From JABDIY01 sp963803875 (GTDB lineage Bacteria; Actinomycetota; Acidimicrobiia; Acidimicrobiales; SZUA-35), in assembly GCA_963803875.1 (NCBI GenBank), contig CAWDOA010000009.1, positions 1 through 64,000 on the forward strand: a DNA stretch of 64,000 nucleotides, in the 5' to 3' direction. This document shows, piece after piece, positions 18,025 through 28,562 of the stretch; positions within the stretch are counted from its first letter, which is position 1; each line of letters begins with the position of its first letter. The notes under the pieces were generated by a model. The model made no database searches, was not told the origin of the DNA, and was given only the letters and a program-made list of their open reading frames with translations. The position numbers and the translations under genes were made by a program.

Positions 18025-18042
18025 TATATACTATTATATACT
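18025..18042 (+). promoter_or_regulatory. TATATACT direct repeat, candidate promoter/operator
   Basis: Two copies of TATATACT (18025-18032 and 18035-18042) are spaced 10 bases apart, one helical turn, directly before the AbiEi-type gene. The AT-rich block is striking in this GC-rich region. It may serve both as a -10 region (TATACT) and as a binding site for the winged-helix N-terminus of the downstream protein, since AbiEi-type antitoxins are known to bind repeats in their own promoters. The lack of a ribosome site fits a leaderless transcript. Confidence 0.45.
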
Positions 18043-18045
18043 CTT

Positions 18046-19077
18046 GTGATGACGTCGAAACAGCGAGCTGCGAGACAATCACATCGGTGGGGTCGTCTGC
18101 TCGCCATTGCGGCCAAGACTCATGGGTACGTGACGATCGAGAACGCCGGGTGCATCGGGTTCACAGCCGATCAGCTGGCACATCTGGTTCGAGTCGGTCA
18201 GCTGGAATCATCAAACCGGGGCGTCTACCGTGTGCCCTCCTATCCTTCGGACTGGATGTCGAAGCTGCAACGACAGTGCATCGGCGCCAAAGGGTACGTA
18301 AGCCACCTCAGCGCCGCCATGTTGTTCCAACTTGGAGCGCCGAACGATCTAACTCCGGGATTTGGTGAGGTCACCGTCCCGAAGCCCACGCGAAAGCGAC
18401 TCGACGAAATCAAGCTCTACCGAGCGTCGGATTTCGGTGAGATCTCCAGCGTCGAGATCGATGGGCTGATCTGCACTTCCATCGATCGCACGCTGTGTGA
18501 CATCGCTGCTATTCACCGGTTCGGGGTCTTCCAGGGTTGCTACAACATGGCAGTTCGTCGGAGGCTTATCACTTTTCGCAGGTTCGCAGCCGCAGCCCAA
18601 GGTGACAGGCGTCGTCGTGGGCGCAGCAGACTGAGGGAGGCGCTTCAGTCTGTCGGCGGTGACATAGTGCCACCCTCGGACTGGAGCCAGTGGGCGGTGG
18701 AGCGCCTCGTCGATGCGGGATTCCCTGAACCGCAGAAGGAGGTTGACCTCTATGACGTCCATGGTTTGTGGGTTGGTCGAGTTGATCTCTATTGGCCTGA
18801 GTTCAACCTGGTTGTGGAATTGGATGGTTGCGAGTTCCACTTCGATACGGCATCGTTCGAGTCGGATCGCTCCCGAGATGCCCGCTTGCTAGGCGTCGGC
18901 ATTGCTGTTCTTCGATTTACGTGGTCACAATTCAACGACGGAGACTATTTCGAACGCTCTGTCCAAGGGGCGATTTCTCATCGTCAGCGGAACGAAGGGA
19001 GCGTTGTCAGTGCACAGCCGATTGAGCCGCGCGACATCGGTCCTAGGTCCGGATATCGCAACCTTCGGCGCCAATAA
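18046..19077 (+). CDS. AbiEi-type antitoxin N-domain plus DUF559 nuclease-like protein
   Basis: The 343-residue product starts with a winged-helix region as in type IV AbiEi antitoxins (AKTHGYVTIENAGCIGFTADQ ... VRVGQLESSNRGVYRV). It ends with a DUF559/Vsr-like PD-(D/E)XK fold: VGRVDLYWPEFNLVVELDG ... SDRSRDARLLGVGIAVLRFT. Such two-domain proteins are numerous in Actinomycetota and usually lack an adjacent AbiEii toxin; none is seen here. The function is unknown, possibly DNA binding and nuclease. Starts GTG 18046 or ATG 18049 are adjacent. Its last codons lie in the right copy of an imperfect direct repeat. Confidence 0.8.
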   Translation: MMTSKQRAARQSHRWGRLLAIAAKTHGYVTIENAGCIGFTADQLAHLVRVGQLESSNRGVYRVPSYPSDWMSKLQRQCIGAKGYVSHLSAAMLFQLGAPNDLTPGFGEVTVPKPTRKRLDEIKLYRASDFGEISSVEIDGLICTSIDRTLCDIAAIHRFGVFQGCYNMAVRRRLITFRRFAAAAQGDRRRRGRSRLREALQSVGGDIVPPSDWSQWAVERLVDAGFPEPQKEVDLYDVHGLWVGRVDLYWPEFNLVVELDGCEFHFDTASFESDRSRDARLLGVGIAVLRFTWSQFNDGDYFERSVQGAISHRQRNEGSVVSAQPIEPRDIGPRSGYRNLRRQ

Positions 19078-19090
19078 CTCTGACATTGCG
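19002..19090 (+). repeat. Imperfect direct repeat, right copy
   Basis: Partner of 17911-17999. It covers the last 25 codons of the AbiEi/DUF559 gene, its TAA stop and about 13 bases beyond; similarity then ends. Confidence 0.75.
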
Positions 19091-19126
19091 ATCCCTCGCC
19101 GAGCGGGAAGGGCCCGCCGGGACAGC

Positions 19127-20110
19127 TCAGCGCGGTGGGTGGCTCATTTCCCATTCAACTAGTTCAAGGTCGGAGTCCACCATCATCGTGACCAGTTCTG
19201 GGAACGATGTCTTTCGTTCCCAGCCCAGAGTCTTCTCGGCCTTGGCTGGGTTCCCGATGAGCAGGTCGACCTCGGCGGGACGCATGAAACGCTGGTCCTG
19301 AACAACGTGGTCCTGCCAATTCAGGCCGACGTGCCCGAAAGCGAGTTCACAGAAATCCTGAACACTATGTGTTTCGTTGGTGGAGATCACGTAGTCGTCA
19401 GGTTCGTCCTGCTGGAGCATCAGCCACATCGCTTCGACGTAGTCGCCGGCATAGCCCCAGTCTCGCTGTGGGTCGAGATCGCCGAGACAGAGTTCGGTTT
19501 TCAAGCCATGTTTGATCTGGGCGACATGGTGTGTGATCTTCCGTGTGACGAACTCGAGCCCTCGACGTGGTGATTCATGGTTGAAGAGAATCCCGCTGCT
19601 GGCATGCATGCCATAGGACTCGCGGTAGTTGACCGTGATCCAATGTCCGTACACCTTGGCCACGCCGTAGGGGGAGCGAGGCCAGAAGGGGGTCTCCTCG
19701 GTTTGGGGAACTTGCTGTACCTTCCCGAACATCTCCGAGGAGCTGGCCTGGTAGAAACGGATATCGGGGTTGACGGTACGGACTGCATTGAGGAGACGGG
19801 TCACGCCGATCCCTGTGGTCTGGCCGGTGAGTTCTGGCTGCTGCCACGAAGTCTGCACAAACGATTGTGCCGCGAGGTTGTACAGCTCGTCAGGGTTGGA
19901 TCGACGTAACACATCGTTGAGGCTGTTCTCATCGGCCAGGTCGCCCGGCAGGATTTCGATGTCGTCTTGAATGTGAGCGATACGTTCGAAGTTGAGCGTG
20001 CTCGACCGGCGGACCATGCCCGAAACCTCATAACCCTTGTCGAGGAGTAGCTCGGCGAGATAGGAGCCGTCTTGTCCTGTGATACCGGTGATGAGTGCTC
20101 GGCGTGTCAT
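19127..20110 (-). CDS. gmd: GDP-mannose 4,6-dehydratase
   Basis: The 327-residue short-chain dehydrogenase shows the NADP site GITGQDGSYLAELLLDKGY, the substrate-binding stretch RRSSTLNFERI, EMFGKVQQVPQTEETPFWPR and the catalytic SPYGVAKVYGHW (YxxxK). It converts GDP-mannose to GDP-4-keto-6-deoxymannose. ATG 20110 is preceded by AGGAGAAGC, and the start overlaps the stop of rmd by four bases, so the two are co-transcribed (rmd first). The preserved Gmd signatures make this assignment strong. Confidence 0.95.
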   Translation of the reverse strand: MTRRALITGITGQDGSYLAELLLDKGYEVSGMVRRSSTLNFERIAHIQDDIEILPGDLADENSLNDVLRRSNPDELYNLAAQSFVQTSWQQPELTGQTTGIGVTRLLNAVRTVNPDIRFYQASSSEMFGKVQQVPQTEETPFWPRSPYGVAKVYGHWITVNYRESYGMHASSGILFNHESPRRGLEFVTRKITHHVAQIKHGLKTELCLGDLDPQRDWGYAGDYVEAMWLMLQQDEPDDYVISTNETHSVQDFCELAFGHVGLNWQDHVVQDQRFMRPAEVDLLIGNPAKAEKTLGWERKTSFPELVTMMVDSDLELVEWEMSHPPR

Positions 20111-21060
20111 TGCTTCTCCTGTTGGGTGTCGGCAGCCTCGGCAGCCACAGTCACTCGGGCGTATGCCAAAACGTCGGCAAGTGTGTCCCGAAGGTCGATT
20201 TGGGGTTCCCAACCGGTTGCCGCCGCCAAACGGTCATAAGACCCTCTGTGCACCGCCAACTCGATCGGCCGGATCAAATCCGGATCTGTCATTGTAGGTA
20301 TCGGCACGTTTGCCTGGGCGATCAGCATTCGGAGAACATCGGTCACTTGGGTGTCTTTGCCCGAGCAGATGTTGTAGGTCGTACCCGAGGTACCGTATTC
20401 GGCAAGCAGGCGGTAGGCGCGAACAACATCGCGCACATCCAGGAAGTCTCGGCGTGGACTCAGATCGCCGTGGGTAACGGTTCCGCCGCCTTCCCGTTCG
20501 CTTCTGGCGATCTTCAGAGCAAATGCAGCAGCAGCGTACTTGGGAGTCTGGCCAGGCCCGATGTGGTTGAAGGGTCTGGCAATCACAGTGTCGACACCAA
20601 ACCCCCGGTTGAACTGTCGGGCGATCGCTTCGGCTGCCTCTTTCGACACTCCGTAGGGCGAACGGGGTTTCACCGGCGAGTCCTCGGTGAGTGGCAGTTC
20701 GTTGGGCGTGACGGTTCCGTAGACATCGGCGCTCGACACGACTATCACTCGAACTCCTTGGATCGGGCGGGCCCCTAGGAGAACGTTCATCGTCCCTTCT
20801 GCGTTCACTCTGAAGGCAGCATGGGGGTTCTGCCAGGATCCGCCGACATCGGCCCACCCGGCAAGGTGATACACCACATCAGGGCAGACCTCGGCGAAAA
20901 GGCCTTCCCACCCTGGAGTGTCGAGGAGATCGGGGCCGGTGACCGAGTTGATCCCTACTACCTCATCGCCGTTAGCATTGAGGTGTTCGACCAGATAGGG
21001 CCCTACGAACCCCGTCGCGCCAGTGACAATTGCTCTCACGGGCTCTGACACTAACCGCAT
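20107..21060 (-). CDS. rmd: GDP-4-keto-6-deoxy-D-mannose reductase (RMD-type)
   Basis: A 317-residue SDR with GATGFVGPYLVEHL, VVSSADVYGTV, SPYGVSKEAAEAIARQ (YxxxK) and FNHIGPGQ, the layout of GDP-6-deoxymannose reductases. Together with Gmd it would yield GDP-D-rhamnose, though GDP-fucose- or GDP-talose-forming relatives cannot be excluded from motifs alone. Divergent from the large glycosyltransferase gene (25 bases between starts), which suggests a shared promoter region and a shared role in glycan synthesis. Confidence 0.85.
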   Translation of the reverse strand: MRLVSEPVRAIVTGATGFVGPYLVEHLNANGDEVVGINSVTGPDLLDTPGWEGLFAEVCPDVVYHLAGWADVGGSWQNPHAAFRVNAEGTMNVLLGARPIQGVRVIVVSSADVYGTVTPNELPLTEDSPVKPRSPYGVSKEAAEAIARQFNRGFGVDTVIARPFNHIGPGQTPKYAAAAFALKIARSEREGGGTVTHGDLSPRRDFLDVRDVVRAYRLLAEYGTSGTTYNICSGKDTQVTDVLRMLIAQANVPIPTMTDPDLIRPIELAVHRGSYDRLAAATGWEPQIDLRDTLADVLAYARVTVAAEAADTQQEKQ

Positions 21061-21085
21061 CGCTGCGTACTACCCTTGAGCTGTT

Positions 21086-24000
21086 GTGACCGAGGGTGAG
21101 GACAACGTGGATCTGTCTGATCCCTTCACGCTGCCGTGGCCTCCCGACGACGGTGGGTTTTTCCAGCCTCTGGACGGCGAAATCGACCTCACCGATACCG
21201 CTTCCAGCGAACAGGCGGGCTATGCCGACGAAACGCTCGGACCAGCGTTTCTCGCCGATCGCCCCCAGGTTCATGCGATCGTGGTGGCCGAGCACGCTGA
21301 TGCTCACCTAGCCGAAGTTCTCCGATGCCTGTCTGATCAGAGTTATGACCGGCTTGTGGTCACGGTTCTCAACGCGACTGGCGACAATTCTCTCGAGACC
21401 GACATCGGACGCCATCTTCGGTCCGCTCGATGGGTCGACATGCCACATGACCTCGGGTTCGCTGCGCTGGCGAACTGGGCGATCGAGAACGTGGATGAGA
21501 CCGAGTCTCCATTCCTACTCTTCATCAACGACGACACCGCTCTTGCACCTGTCGCATTGTCCTATTTGGTGGACGAAATGTTCCGATCCAATGCGGGGAT
21601 CGTCGGACCCAAGCTGGTCGATTGGAACGATCCGAGCAAACTGTTGGCCGTTGGCTTCGGTGCGGACCGGCGTGGCCGCAGAATCGACCTGATCGAAGAA
21701 GACGAGTTTGATCAGGATCAATACAGCTCCGTTTCTGACGTCTTCGTAATTCCGACCGGTGCGCAGCTCGTTCGCAGCGATCTCTTCAAGCATCTCGGGG
21801 GATTCGATCCGGTGATGAACGGAGAGAACGAAGATCTCGATTTCTGCTGGCGTGCTCACACCGTGGCAGCCCGTGTGATTGTCGTGCCACGAGCGAGCGC
21901 TCGTATTGCCGCACCAATACCGTCGAGGGCCCTCGACTTGCAGCAGTATCGCGAAAGGACCCGACATCGGCTCCGCACGCTTGGAGTCACCACCTCGCGG
22001 TGGGGGTTCCCTCGTGCGATGACGGCTGCGCTCGCAGCAATCATTCTCGTTTCGGTGGGAAACATGCTCCGGCTTCGACCCACATACGCACGAGCGGCCC
22101 TTGGAGCGATCCCCTGGAATCTTCGTCGCGTCACAGGGCTGCGCACCCGACGTCGGGAGCTCCGTGCCATCCGCCAAGTTGGCGACAGCGAGATCCATGC
22201 TCTGCAGAGCAGGATCGGTCCCTCGGTAGGGAGCCTTGTCGAGCAGTCGCTTCGGCCGACCGCCCGAATCTCAGAGTGGACCAGATCGTTCCGGCGGAGC
22301 CTGCTCGATGAGCGGCAGCGTGTCGGGTCAACCGTTGCCGCGTTCCTAGGGCTCTCCATCCTCATGATTGGGTTGGGGGTTTGGGATCTCATTGGCGACA
22401 ACCCGGTGGTAGCCGGATCCAACCCGATCCTTCCCGAGGGTGGCGATCTTCTAGGACAGTGGTGGAGCGGATATCGACAAACCGGCCTTGGTGCGGCCAC
22501 GGCGAGTCCACTCGCTTTCGTTGCCCTTGGGCTTCTCGCTCTGGTGTTCGCATGGTCGCCGGCAACGCTGTACCTTCTGCTACTGGTCGGTCCGCTTGTG
22601 CTCGGGGCTATCGGTACCTTTCGGCTGGTACGTCCTCTGGGTGGGCCGCGGTCGGCAGCGATCGCCACCGCAATCGCAGTCGCAAACCCGCTCACTGCAG
22701 AAGCATTCGCAGCGGCTCGGTGGGAAACACTGGTTCTGTGGGCCTTCGCACCCTTTCTGCTGATTTCTACGGCTCGGCTGGCGGGGCTCGAGGCTTGGAG
22801 CACAAGGGCCCGTCCGCTGCCCGCCCGAGTGGTGCGCTATGGAGTGCTGACCGCAGTAGCGGCCTCGTTCGCGCCGGCTGCTGTGTTTGTAGCACTCCTC
22901 TCTGCGCTTTCAGTAGTCCTGCTCGGACTGGTTACGGGCCGTCTATTCCGTATCGGCTACGGAGCGGCCGGTGCTGCCGCCGCCGTCATACTTCCGGCGG
23001 TGTTGAACTTGCGATTCGCCCGCGAGGTTGTGTCCGGTGACGGTTGGAACTGGATCGTCGGAAATCCTTCACCGGAGGAATCCATCGACGGCTTCGCTGA
23101 GCTTCTGCAGTTCGCACCCGGCCGGTCGAGCGGATCTTGGCTGACGTGGGGTCTGATCGCGGCGGCCAGCCTCGGGCTTCTGTTTGGCAGGAAGGGCAGG
23201 TTTGAAGCCGCGATCCTGGGTTGGATCGCTGCCACTGTAGGTTTCGTTGTCGCCTGGATTGCCACGAGTTCATATCAGGGACTCGCTGTTCCTGGCGCAG
23301 ATGCAATTCTGACCCTCTCGGCAGCGGGATTGGCGCTCGGTGTGGGCGTATCGGTTCGTTCGGTCCAGATAGACCTGAAGCGGTATGGCTATGGGTGGCG
23401 ACAGTTCGCCACCCTGGCTGCGATGGTTGGAGGTGCGGCGGTTCTACTGCTTGGCTTTGGCAAAGCCCTCGATGGTCGCCACGGCCATCCGGAGGTCGGC
23501 TACGCCGAAATCACCTCCCTCCTTGGCTCAGAAGCTGCCGAGAGTCGCATTCTGTGGCTGGGGGATCCGCGGGTAATGTCAGCCGACACATCTGCTTCAG
23601 CGGATGGCGGAGTCTCGTTTGCGATCACAAACGGCGGCACAACGACGATCCAGGACCGGTTCCTGCCAAAAGATCCCCAGGTCAATGGAAACGTCGGCGC
23701 GTTGATCGACGTCGCTGTCTCCGGTGACACTGTACGGCTGGGCCGTTTGCTGGCGCCGTTTGGGATCGACTATGTCATCTTCCAACCCCAGTTGGGCCCG
23801 GCCCCCTACGAAGGGCCTAGCTTCGAGATCGACCCGGCACTTGCTCGGGCCCTGGATGACCAGCTTGACCTCCGCCGACAGGCCGGAACCTTGAACCTAC
23901 TGGTCTTCAGAAACGAAGCTTCCAGTGGATCATCGCTGGTTGTCGACGATTCCTTCGACGAGGCCGCGTCAACCGTTGTCGATCTTCTCGACATCGATCT

Positions 24001-24418
24001 GAGCACAACGAGATCTCTGGATCCTTCGAGAACTTCAGCTACATCGCTCGACTTCGATCCAGACCCCTCCCTACGCCCGGGGGATCGGATCCTCATCGCC
24101 CAACCCGCTCAGGGTTGGCAAGCCACCGGTGGTGCGGGAGCAGTCGTGGAAACCGTGGGAGGACTGACCCTTCTGAGGATCGATGATCCGACGGTCAAAT
24201 TCGGGATTTCCTATGGGCCGTCGACATCCTGGTGGGCTTGGGCCGTGTTTCAGGCCCTTATGGTCCTAGGGGCGGTCGTTGTTTCAGCTCTGTCCAGCGA
24301 GGACCCCACGTCCAACGATAATGAGGGTCCGACCCTGGATCTTCGCTCGGACCATCAGATTGCCCGCGAGCTGGAAATCGAGGAGTTCGAGCGCGAACCC
24401 GTTGGGGATTCGACGTGA
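21086..24418 (+). CDS. Large GT2 glycosyltransferase with multi-helix membrane region
   Basis: The 1110-residue product has a GT2 domain at about 60-290 (DLGFAALANWAIENV, INDDTALAPVAL with acidic pair 149-150, GIVGPKLVDW, GENEDLDFCWRA). A membrane region of about a dozen helices follows (about 310-820), then an extracytoplasmic domain and a final helix (WWAWAVFQALMVLGAVVVSA) with an acidic tail. Actinobacterial homologues sit beside DUF5719 genes, as here: the stop overlaps the next start (GTGA). It probably transfers a sugar, perhaps the GDP-rhamnose made by the divergent gmd-rmd, to an envelope polymer. Substrate unknown. Starts with GTG. Confidence 0.82.
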   Translation: MTEGEDNVDLSDPFTLPWPPDDGGFFQPLDGEIDLTDTASSEQAGYADETLGPAFLADRPQVHAIVVAEHADAHLAEVLRCLSDQSYDRLVVTVLNATGDNSLETDIGRHLRSARWVDMPHDLGFAALANWAIENVDETESPFLLFINDDTALAPVALSYLVDEMFRSNAGIVGPKLVDWNDPSKLLAVGFGADRRGRRIDLIEEDEFDQDQYSSVSDVFVIPTGAQLVRSDLFKHLGGFDPVMNGENEDLDFCWRAHTVAARVIVVPRASARIAAPIPSRALDLQQYRERTRHRLRTLGVTTSRWGFPRAMTAALAAIILVSVGNMLRLRPTYARAALGAIPWNLRRVTGLRTRRRELRAIRQVGDSEIHALQSRIGPSVGSLVEQSLRPTARISEWTRSFRRSLLDERQRVGSTVAAFLGLSILMIGLGVWDLIGDNPVVAGSNPILPEGGDLLGQWWSGYRQTGLGAATASPLAFVALGLLALVFAWSPATLYLLLLVGPLVLGAIGTFRLVRPLGGPRSAAIATAIAVANPLTAEAFAAARWETLVLWAFAPFLLISTARLAGLEAWSTRARPLPARVVRYGVLTAVAASFAPAAVFVALLSALSVVLLGLVTGRLFRIGYGAAGAAAAVILPAVLNLRFAREVVSGDGWNWIVGNPSPEESIDGFAELLQFAPGRSSGSWLTWGLIAAASLGLLFGRKGRFEAAILGWIAATVGFVVAWIATSSYQGLAVPGADAILTLSAAGLALGVGVSVRSVQIDLKRYGYGWRQFATLAAMVGGAAVLLLGFGKALDGRHGHPEVGYAEITSLLGSEAAESRILWLGDPRVMSADTSASADGGVSFAITNGGTTTIQDRFLPKDPQVNGNVGALIDVAVSGDTVRLGRLLAPFGIDYVIFQPQLGPAPYEGPSFEIDPALARALDDQLDLRRQAGTLNLLVFRNEASSGSSLVVDDSFDEAASTVVDLLDIDLSTTRSLDPSRTSATSLDFDPDPSLRPGDRILIAQPAQGWQATGGAGAVVETVGGLTLLRIDDPTVKFGISYGPSTSWWAWAVFQALMVLGAVVVSALSSEDPTSNDNEGPTLDLRSDHQIARELEIEEFEREPVGDST

Positions 24419-26091
24419 AAACGTTTCAACGATGGCCTCTTGTAGGTGCCCTCGGAGCTCTGCTGCTCGGAGCGGTGCTGCTTGATCGAGTTCCAGACTC
24501 GCTGCCTCCCCAGCTTCAGCCGACCCAGACAGCGATTCTTCGAAGCGCCATCGGAAACCCGGCCCCGCTCACGACCTCGTGGTATTGCCCGATCGGATCC
24601 AGCGCTCCGGGGGGATACGGCAACCACATCATCAACGTCTCGAACGTGTCGCCGGACAACGCCACGGCCAGGGTGTCGGTCATGACCGACACCGGTCCAG
24701 GTCCCACCATTCGGATCGAAATCGATGCGTACCAGACACAATCGGTCGACTTGAGCTCGGTTGACTCCTCGCCGAACGCTGCCGCGGTTGTAGAGATCGT
24801 TGGTGGTCGGGGCGTTGTAGGCCACGACATCGAAACGGCATTTGGGACATCATCTGGTCCATGCGCGACCACCGTGAATGGTGACTGGTATTTCGCCAGC
24901 GGCAGCACCCGTCGCGATTCGGATCAGTTCGTGGCGCTGCTGAACCCCTTTGGCGAGGACGTTGTTCTCGACGTGACATTCCGAACCGCAACGCGAGAGC
25001 GACGGCCCGAGGACCTGTCTTCGTTGGTTGTCCGCGGTCGCACAGTCAAGGTGATCAACGTTTCCGACTACGTTTCGATCGAGCCAGTCGTAGCCACAAC
25101 TGTGACCGCAGTCCAGGGTCGGGTGGTTGCCGAGCAACTACAAGTGGCAAACGGCGAACTCGGACCTGAGGGCGCCGCGCTTGTCTTGGGCACTCCTGCG
25201 CCGGCGACGGATTGGACCTTGCCGGCAGGCCGAGTAAGTGCCGAGGCCGACCATCAGCTGGTGATTCACAACCCAAGTGGCCAGCAGGCCGAACTCGAGC
25301 TGTACTTCGACCTGTCCACAACCGACCGTCGTGCATCGTATGGCCTGAACTCGATCGACTTGACAGTACAGCCGGGTCGATTCGAGTCCCTTGATCTAGC
25401 CGACCTGATAGGCGCACTGGAAATCCCTTTGCCACTCGAGATCGGTCTACGGGTTGTCAGCGTCAATGAGGTTCCGGTCGTGGTTTCCCGCTCCCAACTC
25501 CACCCGTTGGTCGATAATTCGCTGGTCGGTGCCGAAGACAGCGGTGCAACCGTCGAAGTGGCCGGCTCCGATCAAGCAGCGGGGGTCGACGCTGCAGAGG
25601 CGGTAGTGACCATAGACCCGTCGACCATAGAGCGGCGAGATCCGCTCGGTGGCAACCTCGTGCGGCAGGAAACCGACGACGAGGAGGATATTTCGATCGA
25701 CGATCTGGTGCCCGACACCGCCACTCTGGTGCTCGACGATCTTGCCCAGCCGACGGCGACCACTGGTCTGGCAGTGAGCAACGGAAGCTCGGTGGCATCT
25801 GACTCGTGGGTAGTTCCGTACACAAGGTTTGAACCCGATGGCGCCACGGTTCTTCTCATAACCGCGAGCGGCGATGCGCTGGTCGAGATCCGAGGCATGG
25901 TCGAGGGTCGATTGCTCGAACCCGAGCGTGTTTTGGTCGATGGTCAGACCCGACGGGTTGTACCTCTTGTTCTTCCGGTCCTACACACTGCCCTGTTGAT
26001 CTCGAGCGATGCGCCCATCTCGATCGAGATTCAAACGGTGGCCGATGGCGTCGTCACGGTTACGGGAGCGGTTCCCGTCGTCGATCGCTGA
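24415..26091 (+). CDS. DUF5719-family secreted/anchored protein
   Basis: One N-terminal helix (GALGALLLGAVLLDRV) leads to an extracytoplasmic protein of about 530 residues rich in beta strands. Characteristic DUF5719 features include TSWYCPIGSS near the start and repeated modules such as DWYFASGSTRRDSDQFVALL, WTLPAGRVSAEADHQLVIHN and WVVPYTRFEPDGATVLLITA. Function unknown. Its conserved position between a large GT and the mannose genes in Actinomycetota suggests a role with the glycan made there. The stop overlaps the next ATG (TGATG). Confidence 0.85.
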   Translation: MKTFQRWPLVGALGALLLGAVLLDRVPDSLPPQLQPTQTAILRSAIGNPAPLTTSWYCPIGSSAPGGYGNHIINVSNVSPDNATARVSVMTDTGPGPTIRIEIDAYQTQSVDLSSVDSSPNAAAVVEIVGGRGVVGHDIETAFGTSSGPCATTVNGDWYFASGSTRRDSDQFVALLNPFGEDVVLDVTFRTATRERRPEDLSSLVVRGRTVKVINVSDYVSIEPVVATTVTAVQGRVVAEQLQVANGELGPEGAALVLGTPAPATDWTLPAGRVSAEADHQLVIHNPSGQQAELELYFDLSTTDRRASYGLNSIDLTVQPGRFESLDLADLIGALEIPLPLEIGLRVVSVNEVPVVVSRSQLHPLVDNSLVGAEDSGATVEVAGSDQAAGVDAAEAVVTIDPSTIERRDPLGGNLVRQETDDEEDISIDDLVPDTATLVLDDLAQPTATTGLAVSNGSSVASDSWVVPYTRFEPDGATVLLITASGDALVEIRGMVEGRLLEPERVLVDGQTRRVVPLVLPVLHTALLISSDAPISIEIQTVADGVVTVTGAVPVVDR

Positions 26092-26492
26092 TGCTTCTGC
26101 GACTCGCGATCCTGCTGTGTCTCACGGTCTTGGCGATCATCGTCGCTGTGGCCCTGCAACGGAGGCGCAGCGAGCCGCCGTCATCACCGAGTTATCGAGC
26201 AGTCAGTGAAATCGACCGCAGTGAGTTCGCCCATCCGGAGGAACCGACACTGGTCGTGATGTTCGGATCCACAACGTGCGACACCTGCCCGATTGTCTGG
26301 GAAACCATCGAGTCGATCGGCGCGCCAGCCGAGCGTGTGGATGTACAAACGGACCCAAAGCGGCACCAGCGGTACCGTATCGATGGTGTACCCACGACCG
26401 TGATTGCGGACCGCGCTGGTGTTGTGGCGAGGACCTTCTTTGGTCCCCTCAGCAAAGCCCAGATCGAAGAGGCACTCCGCCAGATGAACTGA
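26091..26492 (+). CDS. Membrane-anchored thioredoxin-like protein
   Basis: The 133-residue product has one N-terminal helix (LRLAILLCLTVLAIIVAVAL) and a thioredoxin-like domain with a CDTCP active site (C63, C66) in VVMFGSTTCDTCPIVWETI, then RYRIDGVPTTVIADRAG with the cis-proline loop. It is likely extracytoplasmic and could reduce or form disulfides in the DUF5719 or GT partner. Translationally coupled (TGATG) to the DUF5719 gene and last in that operon. Confidence 0.8.
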   Translation: MLLRLAILLCLTVLAIIVAVALQRRRSEPPSSPSYRAVSEIDRSEFAHPEEPTLVVMFGSTTCDTCPIVWETIESIGAPAERVDVQTDPKRHQRYRIDGVPTTVIADRAGVVARTFFGPLSKAQIEEALRQMN

Positions 26493-26542
26493 CTCGTGCA
26501 CCACAGGGAGGGGACTTCCGTTCGAAGACAGGCGTAGGACGG

Positions 26543-28534
<1,992 letters not shown>

Positions 28535-28562
28535 GTAATCCAGCTTAGAGGTTGAGGTTGAA

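Noticed and set aside
18046..19077. Complete AbiE toxin-antitoxin pair
   Set aside because: No AbiEii nucleotidyltransferase toxin gene lies on either side, so only the antitoxin-like/DUF559 protein is called.
22000..23040. Open frames in other phases inside the large GT gene
   Set aside because: Low-complexity, Arg/Ser/Gly-rich shadow frames; the GT frame carries clear membrane helices throughout.
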